A DNA stretch of 64,000 nucleotides from Scytonema sp. UIC 10036 (GCF_009725235.1 NZ_WJFC01000023.1:35954-99953), one strand, 5' to 3'. Shown: positions 1 to 8,980, counted from the first letter of the stretch. Translations and numbers: made by a program. Notes: a model not told the origin generated them from the sequence alone.

Positions 1-1445
1 ATTGCAATTGAGAAGGCGATAGTTAAAGCAAATTGCCTGTAAAGTGCTCCCGTTGTTCCTGGGAAGAATGCAACTGGCACAAACACTGCCATAAGGACTA
101 GTGAGGTGGCAATGACTGCTCCAAACAACTCTTGCATTGCTACAGAAGAAGCCTCACGCGGCTCCATCCCATCTTCTTGAATGCGGCGCGAGATATCTTC
201 AACAACAACGATCGCATCATCAACAACCATCCCTGTTGCTAGAGTTAAACCAAACAACGTCAAGCTATTGATTGAAAACCCAAAAGCTTTGATAAAAGCA
301 AAAGTCCCAATCAAGGCAACTGGGATTGTAATCGATGGAATGATGGTGGTACGCCAATCTTGCAGAAAGACAAAGATAATCAGTACGACTAAGGCGATCG
401 CAATAAACAGCGTGACAATCACTTCTGTCAGTGAAGCTTGCACAAACAAAGTTGAGTCAATTGACACTTCATATTTAATGCCAGGAGGAAATCTCTCAGA
501 GAGCTTCTGCATTTCAGCTTTGACTCCGTTAGCAACATCCAAAGCATTACTGCCTGGTAGTTGATAAATCCCCAACCCCACAGCATCTTTGCCGCGAAAT
601 CGCAAGAAGGAATCGTAATTTTCTGCTCCCAGTTCTGCCCTACCAACATCTTTCAGCCTAACTAGTGTACCATCTGCGCCTGTTTTGAGGACAATATTCT
701 CAAATTCGGAAGCATCTTCCAACCGACTTTGCGCCCGCACGTCAAGTTGATATCTTTGCCCTTCCGGTGCTGGCTGCTGACCCAATCGCCCTGCACCGAC
801 TTGTAGGTTTTGTTCTTGCAGTGCTGCAGTCACATCCTGAACTGTAAGATTGCGACTGGCAAGTTGGTTGGGGTCTAACCACAGGCGCATGGAATACCTG
901 CGTTCTCCAAAAATAGTAACATCACCAACCCCCTCCACACGTTTGAGGGCGTCTACCAGGTATAGGTCAGCGTAATTACTTAAGAATATAGTATCATACT
1001 CGTTGTTTTCAGGATACAAACCGAAAGCTAATAAAAGCGAGCTAGAACGCTTAGTTACAGTGACACCTGTTTGCTGTACTACATCTGGTAGCTGAGCCTC
1101 AGCCACAGACACCCGGTTCTGGACATCAACCGCAGCAATATCTTGATTCCGGTCTGGGTCAAATGTGACTGTAATTGAACTCGTACCAGAGTTACTACTG
1201 CTCGAACTGATATACCTCTGACCGGGAACACCGTTAATTTCTCTTTCTAAAACAGTCGTCACCGTGTTTTCTACAACCTCTGCACTCGCTCCAGTGTAGT
1301 TGGCTGTAACGTTAACTTGAGGAGGACTGATTTGAGGATACTGAGCAACGGGTAGTGTGGGAATGCTAATTGCCCCTAGTAGCAAAATAACTAGGGTGCA
1401 GACGCTAGCAAAAACAGGTCGCTTAATAAAGAAGTCAACAAACAT
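1..1445 (-). CDS. RND multidrug efflux permease, HAE1 (AcrB-like), partial
   Basis: This is the N-terminal 481 residues of an inner-membrane RND pump that exports drugs or amphiphiles with proton import; the gene runs off the left edge of the window. I translated it from the minus strand. It starts MFVDFFIKRPVFASV, the usual AcrB-type opening with TM1, followed by the periplasmic porter domain (motifs YPQISPP and YTGASAEVVENTV). The transmembrane block then carries LTLFGLTLATGMVVDDAIVV, in which the adjacent aspartates correspond to the proton-relay Asp pair of AcrB. It lies downstream of, and in the same direction as, the membrane-fusion gene, so the two probably form one operon separated by a 113-bp repeat tract. 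The DD pair and the FF(I/V)KRPVFA start place it in HAE1 rather than the metal-specific HME branch; the substrate cannot be read from the sequence. Confidence 0.93.
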   Translation of the reverse strand, partial: MFVDFFIKRPVFASVCTLVILLLGAISIPTLPVAQYPQISPPQVNVTANYTGASAEVVENTVTTVLEREINGVPGQRYISSSSSNSGTSSITVTFDPDRNQDIAAVDVQNRVSVAEAQLPDVVQQTGVTVTKRSSSLLLAFGLYPENNEYDTIFLSNYADLYLVDALKRVEGVGDVTIFGERRYSMRLWLDPNQLASRNLTVQDVTAALQEQNLQVGAGRLGQQPAPEGQRYQLDVRAQSRLEDASEFENIVLKTGADGTLVRLKDVGRAELGAENYDSFLRFRGKDAVGLGIYQLPGSNALDVANGVKAEMQKLSERFPPGIKYEVSIDSTLFVQASLTEVIVTLFIAIALVVLIIFVFLQDWRTTIIPSITIPVALIGTFAFIKAFGFSINSLTLFGLTLATGMVVDDAIVVVEDISRRIQEDGMEPREASSVAMQELFGAVIATSLVLMAVFVPVAFFPGTTGALYRQFALTIAFSIA

Positions 1446-1446
1446 A

Positions 1447-1557
1447 GGAAAATTGTTAGTTGTTGGTTGTTAGTTGCTAATCGCTAATTGCTAGTTGCTA
1501 ATTGTTAATTGATTAACTATTAACTATTAGCTATTAGCCATTAGCCATTAGCCATAA
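1447..1557. repeat. STRR-type short tandem repeats between the efflux genes
   Basis: The spacer consists almost wholly of degenerate 7-nt units (TTAGTTG, CTAATTG, TTAGCCA) in tandem. It is of the short tandemly repeated repetitive type known from heterocystous cyanobacteria. It fills the whole gap between the fusion protein stop and the permease start. Confidence 0.75.
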
Positions 1558-1558
1558 C

Positions 1559-2992
1559 TTATGATGCAGGGGTGATAGGAGCACCATCTCTTAGGTTAAA
1601 CAAACCTGCAACAATGATTTTTTCTCCTGGCTTCAATCCTTCAAGCACTTGATAACTATTACCTTGGATATCTCCTAACTTGACGAGCTTTTGCCTAGCT
1701 ATCAATTGAGCTTGTCCTTGTTGGTTTTGTTCTTGCTGTTGCGCTACATAAACAAAAGTTTGTCCTGCTACGCGAGAGATTGCTTCAGTGGGGATGAGAA
1801 CTCCAGGTCGCTGTTCCCAAATGACTCTTGCTCGTACAAAAGAATCAGCCCGTAATTGACCTTTGGCATTATCAAAAAGAGCTTTAATCAGCACAGATTG
1901 GGTGTCATTAGCTGTCTGAGGAGAGATAAAAAATACCTTACTGGTTCCAATATTCTGACCTTGAGGGTTAAGCAGCTGTACTGGTGTACCTACACGCACT
2001 CTCGGAGCTTGCTGTAATGGAATAGAAATATTTACCTCTAAAGGTTGATTTTGGGTGATAGTTGTTAGTTGAGTGGAAGTGGTGACAATGTCTCCTACCT
2101 TGACTGGAATATTGCCAACAGTACCAGCAAAAGGTGCTGTGACTCGATAGTTCTGGAGTTGAGCTTGCGATTGCTGAGCATTAGCTTGTGCTTGCTGTAC
2201 GGCTTTTTCTGATTGAGCCACAACAGCCCCTTGAGCTTCAATCCGTTTGTTGATGGCAGCAAGGCTGGATCGGGCAGCTTGGAGTTCATTAAAGTATTGG
2301 TCTCTTGTTTCCCGCGAGACTGCTCCTTGAGTTGCAAGGTTAGAGTATCTTTGATACTGTTCTTGGCTTAATTTCAACTGAGATTGGTTGGAAAGCCGTT
2401 CAGCTTCAAGAGAACTCAATGTCGCTCTAGCACTTTTGACTTCCGCTTGGGCTGCAGCTACAGCAGCCGTTGCACCACTGAGAGCGGCTTGTTGTTCGTC
2501 AGGATTGATTTGGATAATAGGTGTTCCTGTTTGTACTTGATTCCCCGGTTTGACAAAAATTTGGGACACTCGACCTTGGGTTTCTGGTTGGAGCGTGACG
2601 GCTCGACGTGACTCTAAGTTAGCAACAAACTCTGCACTATCTCTAATTGTTGCTGTCTGTACCGTGGATATTCTTACAGGTACTGCTTGCGATTGGCTTT
2701 GACCTGGTGGTGATTGTTCTTGAGCATTGTTATTCTGCCACCAACGCCAACCAAAGACTCCGCCAATCAGCAATGCGATCGCGCCTAGAGTTAACAACCA
2801 ATTCCGCTTCTTTGGTGAAGGGGGTTTTCTGTCAGTTTCAGGAGAAGTATCATCAATATCAGCTTCATCAGCCGTGCTAGTCTGTTGGTCGATCTCTTCC
2901 TGTGTTTGCGGAAGGACGACAACGCTAAAGCGGCTATCTTTGCCGTCTTGTGTTCCCGCTCTCGTTTGCTTTGTGTCCTCAAAATGTTTCAT
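1559..2992 (-). CDS. RND efflux membrane-fusion (periplasmic adaptor) protein
   Basis: This 477-aa adaptor links the neighbouring HAE1 permease to an outer-membrane channel. It has a polar cytoplasmic N-terminus of about 60 residues rich in Asp, Glu and Lys, one membrane anchor near residues 65-83 (LLTLGAIALLIGGVFGWRWW), a biotinyl-lipoyl half (VTLQPETQGRVSQIFVKPGN), a long Ala/Gln-rich coiled-coil hairpin (about 170-280), the second lipoyl half (VTAPFAGTVGNIPVKVGD), then beta-barrel and membrane-proximal domains ending in LKPGEKIIVAGLFNLRDGAP. The family is the AcrA/MexA type. The long cytoplasmic head and uncleaved anchor are common in cyanobacterial members. The start is the first ATG of the frame. 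It is transcribed ahead of the permease. No local regulator gene is visible. Confidence 0.92.
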   Translation of the reverse strand: MKHFEDTKQTRAGTQDGKDSRFSVVVLPQTQEEIDQQTSTADEADIDDTSPETDRKPPSPKKRNWLLTLGAIALLIGGVFGWRWWQNNNAQEQSPPGQSQSQAVPVRISTVQTATIRDSAEFVANLESRRAVTLQPETQGRVSQIFVKPGNQVQTGTPIIQINPDEQQAALSGATAAVAAAQAEVKSARATLSSLEAERLSNQSQLKLSQEQYQRYSNLATQGAVSRETRDQYFNELQAARSSLAAINKRIEAQGAVVAQSEKAVQQAQANAQQSQAQLQNYRVTAPFAGTVGNIPVKVGDIVTTSTQLTTITQNQPLEVNISIPLQQAPRVRVGTPVQLLNPQGQNIGTSKVFFISPQTANDTQSVLIKALFDNAKGQLRADSFVRARVIWEQRPGVLIPTEAISRVAGQTFVYVAQQQEQNQQGQAQLIARQKLVKLGDIQGNSYQVLEGLKPGEKIIVAGLFNLRDGAPITPAS

Positions 2993-3517
2993 ATGCGTAA
3001 TTTCCTAATTCCATAACCTCTTATAGACTGACGATTTCAGCCCTAAGGAAGATTTATTGCTGATATTTAATTGTTAAGTTATTTGTCTTTTCCCACGCCA
3101 AATTAATAATGAATAAGTGGATTTAATAGGTATTTTTTGTCATAATATTGATATTTTTCCTCCTGTAACCAGAAACATTTTAGACTGAATTTAAAATTAT
3201 TCATAATACTTATTAAAGCCATTTTGCTTCTGTCTTGTAACTGCTACAAGAGGGATATAATTGTATTTGTGTGACCCTCTTACTCTCCATAAAGACATAC
3301 TTGCGGCATGACATATGCTTTTCCGATGAAAGCAAATTTTAGTTAAACGCCTCGCATTTGTCTCAAAGATTTCAGGAATTGGTATGACTCAGCTTGCTTC
3401 AGTGTGTTATTCTTAAATTAGATAAAGAGCTAGCCACGAACAAGTCAACAAGCAAGCCAAGAACAAGCTTAGAAGTGTTGTACGCTCCTCAATACAGTGC
3501 GTGCTATTTATATGTAA
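2993..3517. other. Intergenic, no gene seen
   Basis: This 525-bp AT-rich gap lies between two minus-strand genes. It should contain the promoter of the efflux operon. I see no RNA gene, long inverted repeat or gene relic; a short open frame at 3394-3606 has no recognisable protein character. Confidence 0.5.
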
Positions 3518-3982
3518 TTAGCTTTTTTCTTCCCAATCTGGGCATTCATTGTTTTCATATCCATAAGGATGCATGGCACAAAAAAAGGGTACGCCATTAT
3601 AAATAATTCCATGATAGTGCTTACACCCTTCACAAGCTATTGGAGTTTTTGAAGCAATTACAGCAGTAACAACTGGAGTTTGGATTTCTGACTCTGCCTT
3701 TTCCTGACGAGTTTTTCGAGAAGTCCCAAGTAAAATTATTCCCACTCCTATTGAAATTCCGCCAACTCCAATAGCTTTTCTAAATAAAGATGCTTCGGAC
3801 TTTAGCGTTTTGTTCGTGTTAATAGCGATTTTTCCAGTGATTCCTGCAATGAAAAATATTTGTCCAACAGTCACCGCTAAAACCCCTAAACTCCCTATCC
3901 CTAATATTCCTACAGCTTGTCCCAGAACCTTCATGACGTTTAATTGACTGCATTTCATAAAATCTTCACCGTATTTACTCAT
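3518..3982 (-). CDS. Small membrane protein with C-terminal Cys/His cluster
   Basis: Function unknown. The 154-aa protein has two predicted membrane helices (about residues 20-50 and 70-90: VGILGIGSLGVLAVTVG and IGVGGISIGVGIILLG) and a soluble tail with CEGCKHYHG, then FFCAMHPYG and ECPDWE. The spacing of four Cys and three His suggests a bound metal, perhaps zinc or Fe-S; that is inference. I recall similar CxxCxHYHG...CAMHPYG tails in many cyanobacterial hypothetical proteins but no function for them. AAGGA lies 4 nt before the chosen ATG. A second Met (MKCSQ, residue 9) is an alternative start. The gene stands alone, with gaps of over 400 bp on both sides. Confidence 0.75.
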   Translation of the reverse strand: MSKYGEDFMKCSQLNVMKVLGQAVGILGIGSLGVLAVTVGQIFFIAGITGKIAINTNKTLKSEASLFRKAIGVGGISIGVGIILLGTSRKTRQEKAESEIQTPVVTAVIASKTPIACEGCKHYHGIIYNGVPFFCAMHPYGYENNECPDWEEKS

Positions 3983-4393
3983 TACATCCTTGTAGAAGGA
4001 ATAGACATCGGTTCTTATGAAACACCCTAATAAGCAAAAATCGTTTTGATTGTGTAAACTCTTTGTCCGATAAATCTCTTAATTCACTTTGTTAAAGTTG
4101 GTAAAGACACAAATATTAAAAGTGATATGTACAGCTTTTTATGATATCAAAAGATTTTTTATATATCATGAGACTTTTCTCATTATTTTTTCAGATTTTT
4201 TTCATGTAGCACCCTACACTTACACTTTATTATGTTTCTGAAGCGTCAGAAACTTCTTTCAAAAGCTTGTACGGCAATATTTTTCATTTATAAAGAAGTG
4301 GTCGAACAAAAACCAACAAAATGTAAAAAAAGTTAAGAAATTAAAATAAATGCGATCGACCACAGTGCAATAAATTAGAAAAAGTCTAAAAAC
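3983..4393. other. Intergenic, no gene seen
   Basis: A 411-bp very AT-rich gap between two minus-strand genes. It contains no open frame of note, no repeat family member and no RNA gene that I can recognise. Confidence 0.45.
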
Positions 4394-4828
4394 TTATTTC
4401 CTTTCAGCGCAACCTTCAAGAACTTTAGTACCTAAAATAAGCGTTGCTGAATAGGGGTATTCTTTATCAGACATACCATCGCTACATTTATCTGCTTTTT
4501 TAAGAATGAGAGTATTGTTTCCTTTCCCCTTTAGCTGATATACCCTGACAAAATCCTCAGGACGCCCTTCTGCTTTTAAGGGCGCTACGTAAGGAAAGGT
4601 TTGTTTCTTAACTTCTGGAGAAGAGTAAACAATCCCACTTTTGCTAACACTTACATTCCAAAATGGTTCCGTACCAACAACATTAAATCTCTCAGCAGCA
4701 ATATTTTGTGCAAGATGAGAATGATTGTTCTTAATGTATGGCGTATTATCATTAGCAGCAGTGCGCTCGCTAGCCAAGAAAAGGCTAGTTAATCCCAAGA
4801 AAATCACACTAGATATTAAAGTTTTCAT
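4394..4828 (-). CDS. Secreted COG3650-like protein
   Basis: This 144-aa exported protein has an N-terminal signal peptide (MKTLISSVIFLGLTSLFLAS, cleavage probably near residue 25). The mature part holds the motif FNVVGTEPFWNVSVSKSGIV, which I associate with the COG3650 family of periplasmic proteins of unknown role, often found near HslJ/META-type domains. Two Cys near the C-terminus (KCSDG and EGCAERK) could form a disulfide. It has no lipobox. No functional partner is evident in the neighbourhood. The family call rests on the GTEPFW motif only. Confidence 0.7.
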   Translation of the reverse strand: MKTLISSVIFLGLTSLFLASERTAANDNTPYIKNNHSHLAQNIAAERFNVVGTEPFWNVSVSKSGIVYSSPEVKKQTFPYVAPLKAEGRPEDFVRVYQLKGKGNNTLILKKADKCSDGMSDKEYPYSATLILGTKVLEGCAERK

Positions 4829-5028
4829 TGATGACGTTTATCGAAGTCTTACCTGTATAGTTGCTCCGACGTATTTCATTGCTAACAGTTCCGTATCTTG
4901 GATGTAGTAACAGAGTGTTTGAAGTAAACCTATTAAAATTTAACAATGTCAAGCTACGTATAGATAAGCTTTCGCTTAACTGTCAAGTTATTTAGTTGAT
5001 GCTGTTGAGCCAGCATTCTTGGTAGTAG

Positions 5029-5238
5029 AAAGACGTTACATCGAACAAGACAGCCAATCTTTTTGAGGAAGCAGATATCTTTAAGATTGCTGAAAAGTTA
5101 GGTTTGATTATAGCCGTAGTCAGTGCAGTAGTAGGTGTTGTATTTTACGTGGTAGAGTCCAAGGACCGCAAGGAAAAATCAATCCATAAATGGCGAGCAT
5201 CTCTTTATACCCGTACAACAACCGACATCCTAGGATAA
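5029..5238 (+). pseudogene. Relic of the N-terminus of a pentapeptide-repeat membrane protein
   Basis: An open frame without a start codon encodes a short leader, then EEADIFKIAEKLGLIIAVVS and VVGVVFYVVESKDRKEK before a stop at 5236-5238. An acidic helix, one hydrophobic segment and a basic stop-transfer is the N-terminal layout I know from cyanobacterial pentapeptide-repeat or ion-channel-like proteins, but the repeats themselves are missing. It is probably a decayed 5' fragment. It lies directly upstream of the CHAT gene. The family assignment is from memory and tentative; that it is a broken reading frame is what the sequence shows. Confidence 0.5.
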
Positions 5239-5288
5239 GGTTTTGGAATAAACGGGAATAATAGGTAGAGACATAGTTGGAGACACAG

Positions 5289-6053
5289 ATGAGTAGAAGA
5301 AAAATCTTAATATTATCGGCTAACCCACAAGATACAACTAGCTTGCGATTAGAACAAGAGGTGCGAGAGATTCAAAAGGCAATCAAACGCTCTCAAAATC
5401 GTTCGGAATTTGAAATTGAAATTGAGGGGGCAGTCCGAGTGGATGACTTGCGTCATGCGCTATTAGATTACAAACCCAATATTGTTCACTTCTGCGGTCA
5501 TGGTTCTGGGAGCGGTGGGTTGGTCTTGGAAAACAGTTTCGGACAAGCAAAGTTGGTCAGTACGGAGTCTTTGGCAGGGTTATTTAAGTTTTTTCAGAAA
5601 ACAGTTGAGTGTGTTTTACTGAACGCTTGCTATTCAGAAGTTCAAGCAGAAGAAATACATCAGTATATTAACTATGTTATCGGAATGAATGAAGCAATTG
5701 GAGATACAGCAGCCATTAAATTTGCTACTGGATTTTATGATGCATTAGGTGCAGGAAGAACATACAAGCAGTGCTTTGAGCACGGCTGTAATTTAGTAGA
5801 CTTAGAAGGGATTCCAGAATCCCAAACTCCACAACTGAAAATTAGACCTTATGTACAAGCAAACTGGCAATATTACGAGCACCCCTTTTATAGCGAAGGA
5901 AGAACATTGTCAGAAATGGAGCAAGAAGCAGCAGATCTCCATTGCCGTCAAATCTATGATGAGTTAGTTGCACAAGGTGTTGTAGAAGGTGGTGCTAGGC
6001 ATATATGGGCACATTTGGATTTTGGGCAGTGTGTGTACAACAAGTGGATATAA
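5289..6053 (+). CDS. CHAT-domain (caspase-like) protein
   Basis: This 254-aa protein is a CHAT (caspase HetF-associated with TPR) peptidase-like domain. It opens MSRRKILILSANPQDT, then has the catalytic His in HFCGHGSGSGGLVLE and the catalytic Cys in CVLLNACYSE, followed by the conserved GMNEAIGDTAAIKFATGFY block. Both catalytic residues are present. The last 65 residues after the caspase fold (from about YVQANWQYYEHPF) do not match a domain I know; they could be a shortened effector-associated domain. The start is ATG 5289, because GGAG at 5279-5282 sits 6 nt before it; the in-frame TTG at 5277 lies within this ribosome binding site. Such proteins act as proteases in signalling or cell-death modules, but no partner gene is adjacent. 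Confidence 0.85.
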   Translation: MSRRKILILSANPQDTTSLRLEQEVREIQKAIKRSQNRSEFEIEIEGAVRVDDLRHALLDYKPNIVHFCGHGSGSGGLVLENSFGQAKLVSTESLAGLFKFFQKTVECVLLNACYSEVQAEEIHQYINYVIGMNEAIGDTAAIKFATGFYDALGAGRTYKQCFEHGCNLVDLEGIPESQTPQLKIRPYVQANWQYYEHPFYSEGRTLSEMEQEAADLHCRQIYDELVAQGVVEGGARHIWAHLDFGQCVYNKWI

Positions 6054-6386
6054 ACGCAAGCTGTAGACCATGGTGAAAAATCCATTCTACATCCGTTATG
6101 TAAAGATCTGTATCGGTACTGTAACCGGGCAACCGAAAGCTATTCAAAACTTTTGAAAACCTTATCAGGCAAGCAATTGCGGCAACCAATGACTTGTTTT
6201 TCATAAGAGTGCTTATTTGACGCTTGGGAAAATTTTAGGGGCGATCGCGAAAAAGGACTGCGTATAGACAAGTCATTTTAAATACGTTGTTTACCTCATT
6301 CCCTACATCTTCCCGGCTTAGTTCTTCATGATTTAAATCTTCCTTGACAATATTTTCTTCACCGCAGCTAATTTTCTGTGATTGGT
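6054..6386. other. Intergenic, no gene seen
   Basis: A 333-bp gap between convergent genes (CHAT protein and P-loop kinase). One HIP1 octamer lies at about 6241. I find no supported gene or RNA; short frames on both strands look like chance. Confidence 0.45.
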
Positions 6387-6860
6387 TTAGGCGATAATTT
6401 CATGTTTTCTGCCATTATATTGATTAAAGATTGAGCGATGGGATGAATAACCGAATTCATCATCTCGGGATGAATATTGTTGAATCCAATTCTGGAGAAA
6501 CTCGAATGTTTGTGCCTGTTCCTCGGACGATTTGAATTTGTGCGGCTCCCAAGAACGATTGCGGTTATTTTCAAGACACTTACTAACGCCAGGATTCAGA
6601 AAATAGATTTCAGTTGAGAATTCGATAGCAGCTTTGATTAGCGTACTGTAGCAGCCTTCAATTACCCAAGAAAAATTATTTTCTATGAAGTCCAGTAGAT
6701 CCTTCACTGAATCTTCTTGAGGACGGCGTATCGCAATTTGGTTGGGTTCCCAAACGATAGTATCGAGATCGAGAATTGGAATCCTTAAGTCTTTAGCAAG
6801 CTTGTTTGCAAGAGTACTTTTTCCAGAACCGGAATTGCCAAATATTAAAATTCGATACAT
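6387..6860 (-). CDS. P-loop nucleotide kinase, adenylate/shikimate-kinase-like
   Basis: This 157-aa P-loop protein has Walker A GNSGSGKSTLA at residues 8-18, then the DLDTIVWEPN segment and a lid-like basic stretch (NNRNRSWEPHKF), an architecture shared with the small 'DNA topology modulation kinase' (FlaR-like) and adenylate-kinase-related proteins. The length fits these families (150-190 aa). The phosphate acceptor is unknown; naming it shikimate kinase would go beyond the evidence. It is monocistronic and convergent with the CHAT gene. There is no strong ribosome binding site, but the ATG at 6860 immediately precedes the beta-strand leading into Walker A, which fixes the start. Confidence 0.8.
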   Translation of the reverse strand: MYRILIFGNSGSGKSTLANKLAKDLRIPILDLDTIVWEPNQIAIRRPQEDSVKDLLDFIENNFSWVIEGCYSTLIKAAIEFSTEIYFLNPGVSKCLENNRNRSWEPHKFKSSEEQAQTFEFLQNWIQQYSSRDDEFGYSSHRSIFNQYNGRKHEIIA

Positions 6861-7041
6861 AGTGGTGATTTAATTACGGTGCAGCCGAGCCATTTCTCAA
6901 TTTTCAAACAGTTCAAATTATTCATTCCACATTCTTACTTAAACGTCAATCTTAATTCTGCCAGTTTAAGGTGCGTTTGTCCCGATTGACAGCCTTTATA
7001 AAGCCGCCATTTCTTCACAGATTTTCTGAGTTGGGTATTGA

Positions 7042-7317
7042 CTGTACGTTCGCTCATTTTTAACCGCAAGATTTAATTAAGCCTTACAGGGGTTGTAATT
7101 CAGGCTGTGAAATGGATTCAGGCATTTTTAGTCCCATAGGAGCTTTTGGTCATTTTATGATTTATCCTATGCCTACGGCTTAAATAACCGCCTCTCTTAG
7201 CCTTTTTGAATGGTCACAAATTTTACACAAAAATAATGGTTCACGTAAAAATCCTCTTTTTCCTTTTACATTAAGGCTTTAATTCCCCTTTGGATCTCAA
7301 AATAAGCGAACGTACAG
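7042..7317. mobile_element. 276-bp MITE with 19-bp terminal inverted repeats and 6-bp target duplication
   Basis: The left end reads CTGTACGTTCGCTCATTTT and the right end, reverse-complemented, CTGTACGTTCGCTTATTTT: 18 of 19 positions match. Directly outside both ends is TATTGA (7036-7041 and 7318-7323), a perfect 6-bp target duplication. The interior has no transposase or other coding frame. It is therefore a non-autonomous element mobilised in trans. The parent insertion-sequence family cannot be named from the ends alone. It sits between the P-loop kinase and the macrolide kinase homologue, 14 bp from the reconstructed end of the latter. Confidence 0.88.
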
Positions 7318-7365
7318 TATTGAACCAATATCATCCACTCCAAGCTAAAGAGGCTCGAGCCCCAG

Positions 7366-8253
7366 CTATATGTTCAACATTCCAGTTAGCAAGGCGAATA
7401 AGGCGTATTCTACGGGATTAGCATTCCAGAGTTCTATGATGTGTTCTTTCATATAAGACCATACGATCCCACCAGCAGTTTGGTAATGCTCAAGCACATC
7501 TTGGAGAACTTGCTCACCGAAAGTGGCATAGAAACAGACGAAATCCTTCGCAGGATCGCTGACTGCGGCTTCTGTCCAATCGATTAGTCCCATCAAATTT
7601 CCGTCTTTGTCCACGAGCGTATGACCGGGGTGAAAGTCTCCGTGAATCAAAGCCGAATGCTGAGGCCACAAGGCATCATTGGCAATCCAGTCCTGCCAAC
7701 GTGCCCAGCGTGTATCAGAAACACCAAGCAGTTCTCTAGTCTTCTCCATATTCTCTGCCATAGATTGCCGCACTTGATCGACTGTTTGAACTCGGATACT
7801 GAATTGTTTCACTACCTCAATGCGTGTTCTATGGAGTTGCGCCAGTGTTTTTGCCACAGAAGAAATGTATACAACAGGTGCGGACTTCGGATTAATGTAC
7901 CATACATAATCGCCGATATCTGGATCGATGGTTCCAGCAGGAATTCCCTTTAATAGCGGATAGGCAACTAGTTCATCCGAAACAATTTTCCAGATGGGAA
8001 CGCTCACATCGACTTGGCTTTTAACCAGTTCAAGAACTTCTCTTTCATAATACATGCGCTCAAGAACATCAAGTCTTCTGGGAAAACGCAATACCCATTT
8101 GGTATTATCCTCTAGGGCAGTAGCAAAGGTAGTGATGAAGTCCATTCCGGATTTGTTAATATTTAAGTTGTCTGCGTCCAAAATGAAGCCATTTTTGTCG
8201 GCGATGCTGAGTATTTTCCTGATTTGGTAGTCTTCACTAACAGATTGACTCAT
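7366..8253 (-). CDS. Macrolide 2'-phosphotransferase (Mph) homologue, C-terminus frameshifted
   Basis: An APH-superfamily kinase, 295 aa. The closest family I know is Mph: KWVLRFPRR (lysine strand), SVPIWKIVSDELVAYPLL, the catalytic loop ALIHGDFHPGHTLVDKDGN, then GLIDWTEAAVSDPAKDF (metal-binding Asp) and NPVEYALFALLTGM follow the order and spacing of MphA. Such enzymes inactivate macrolides with GTP; activity here is not shown. The frame stops at GMLNI, but shifting the frame by one base after GM gives EHIAGARASLAWSG and a stop at 7331, which resembles the normal Mph tail. A single-base deletion near 7374 therefore probably removed the last 13-14 residues. The active site is intact, so the product may still fold. 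A MITE lies just beyond. Confidence 0.82.
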   Translation of the reverse strand: MSQSVSEDYQIRKILSIADKNGFILDADNLNINKSGMDFITTFATALEDNTKWVLRFPRRLDVLERMYYEREVLELVKSQVDVSVPIWKIVSDELVAYPLLKGIPAGTIDPDIGDYVWYINPKSAPVVYISSVAKTLAQLHRTRIEVVKQFSIRVQTVDQVRQSMAENMEKTRELLGVSDTRWARWQDWIANDALWPQHSALIHGDFHPGHTLVDKDGNLMGLIDWTEAAVSDPAKDFVCFYATFGEQVLQDVLEHYQTAGGIVWSYMKEHIIELWNANPVEYALFALLTGMLNI

Positions 8254-8497
8254 TTTAAATTCGCTCCTTCACGAGCATTGGCTAACATATATATCAGGCG
8301 TTCACCTCAAATTAGCCCAACGTAACATCAATAATATATCCCACATTCCCCTAAAACGAATTGTAAAGTCGGCAAGAACTCTTACTTGTTTGGACAAGTC
8401 TTTGGAAAAATATAATATGAACTGCTGTTTTTCCCTTGACAACAAATGTCAAATACTTTTCCTTTTAATTTCAATTATGGCAGATTTTTTCATGGGA

Positions 8498-8980
8498 CTA
8501 CTCGAAAGTTGTGTGCGAGTGTGCGATTGCACTTTGCTGTTGTGACCATTTTTCCCATAACGGGTGTATTTCGGAGGGTTGGCCGTCATAATTCAGCATA
8601 GAGTCGGGAATTATTACCCAAGGTTGAGCACTGCGAGTCCAGAGGTTACCCACAGGACGCAACCAACTCGTATCGTCTAATGTTCCGGCTTTGACATTAA
8701 TTGTCTGTTGATTGTAACTTCTCTCGTGAAACAATCGCGTTCCACAATTGTCACAAAACAGGCACTTGACCTCACGTCCGCTATCAGCTAAACGAGTCCA
8801 GGTTTTCGGATGTCCTTGCACAACAACAGCATCTCGCGGTACGGTAAGAGACATACCAAAAGCACTGGATGATTGTTTTTGGCATTCCGTGCAGTGGCAT
8901 AAGTAGAGTGTTAAAGGTTCGGCACGAATTTCATAACGAATCTGCCCACATTGACAGCCCCCAGTGTAGGTGGTGCTCAT
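8498..8980 (-). CDS. GFA/CENP-V family zinc protein
   Basis: A 160-aa protein of the glutathione-dependent formaldehyde-activating (Gfa)-like fold. The zinc ligands are visible as GGCQCGQIRYE near the N-terminus, then LCHCTECQKQSSSAFG and, later, FCDNCGTRLFHE, i.e. the CxC...CxxC...CxxC pattern of the family. Most members do not act on formaldehyde and have no assigned substrate, so only the fold is claimed. AGGAGAG lies 8 nt before the ATG at 8980 and fixes the start. The gene is monocistronic, with no related gene beside it. Confidence 0.88.
   Translation of the reverse strand: MSTTYTGGCQCGQIRYEIRAEPLTLYLCHCTECQKQSSSAFGMSLTVPRDAVVVQGHPKTWTRLADSGREVKCLFCDNCGTRLFHERSYNQQTINVKAGTLDDTSWLRPVGNLWTRSAQPWVIIPDSMLNYDGQPSEIHPLWEKWSQQQSAIAHSHTTFE

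Noticed and set aside
7042..7317. Tn7-like element ends (TGT...ACA)
   Set aside because: Reading the ends one base further in gives TGT/ACA, but then there is no 5-bp duplication, whereas the CTGT/ACAG boundary gives a perfect 6-bp one; there are also no repeated internal transposase sites.
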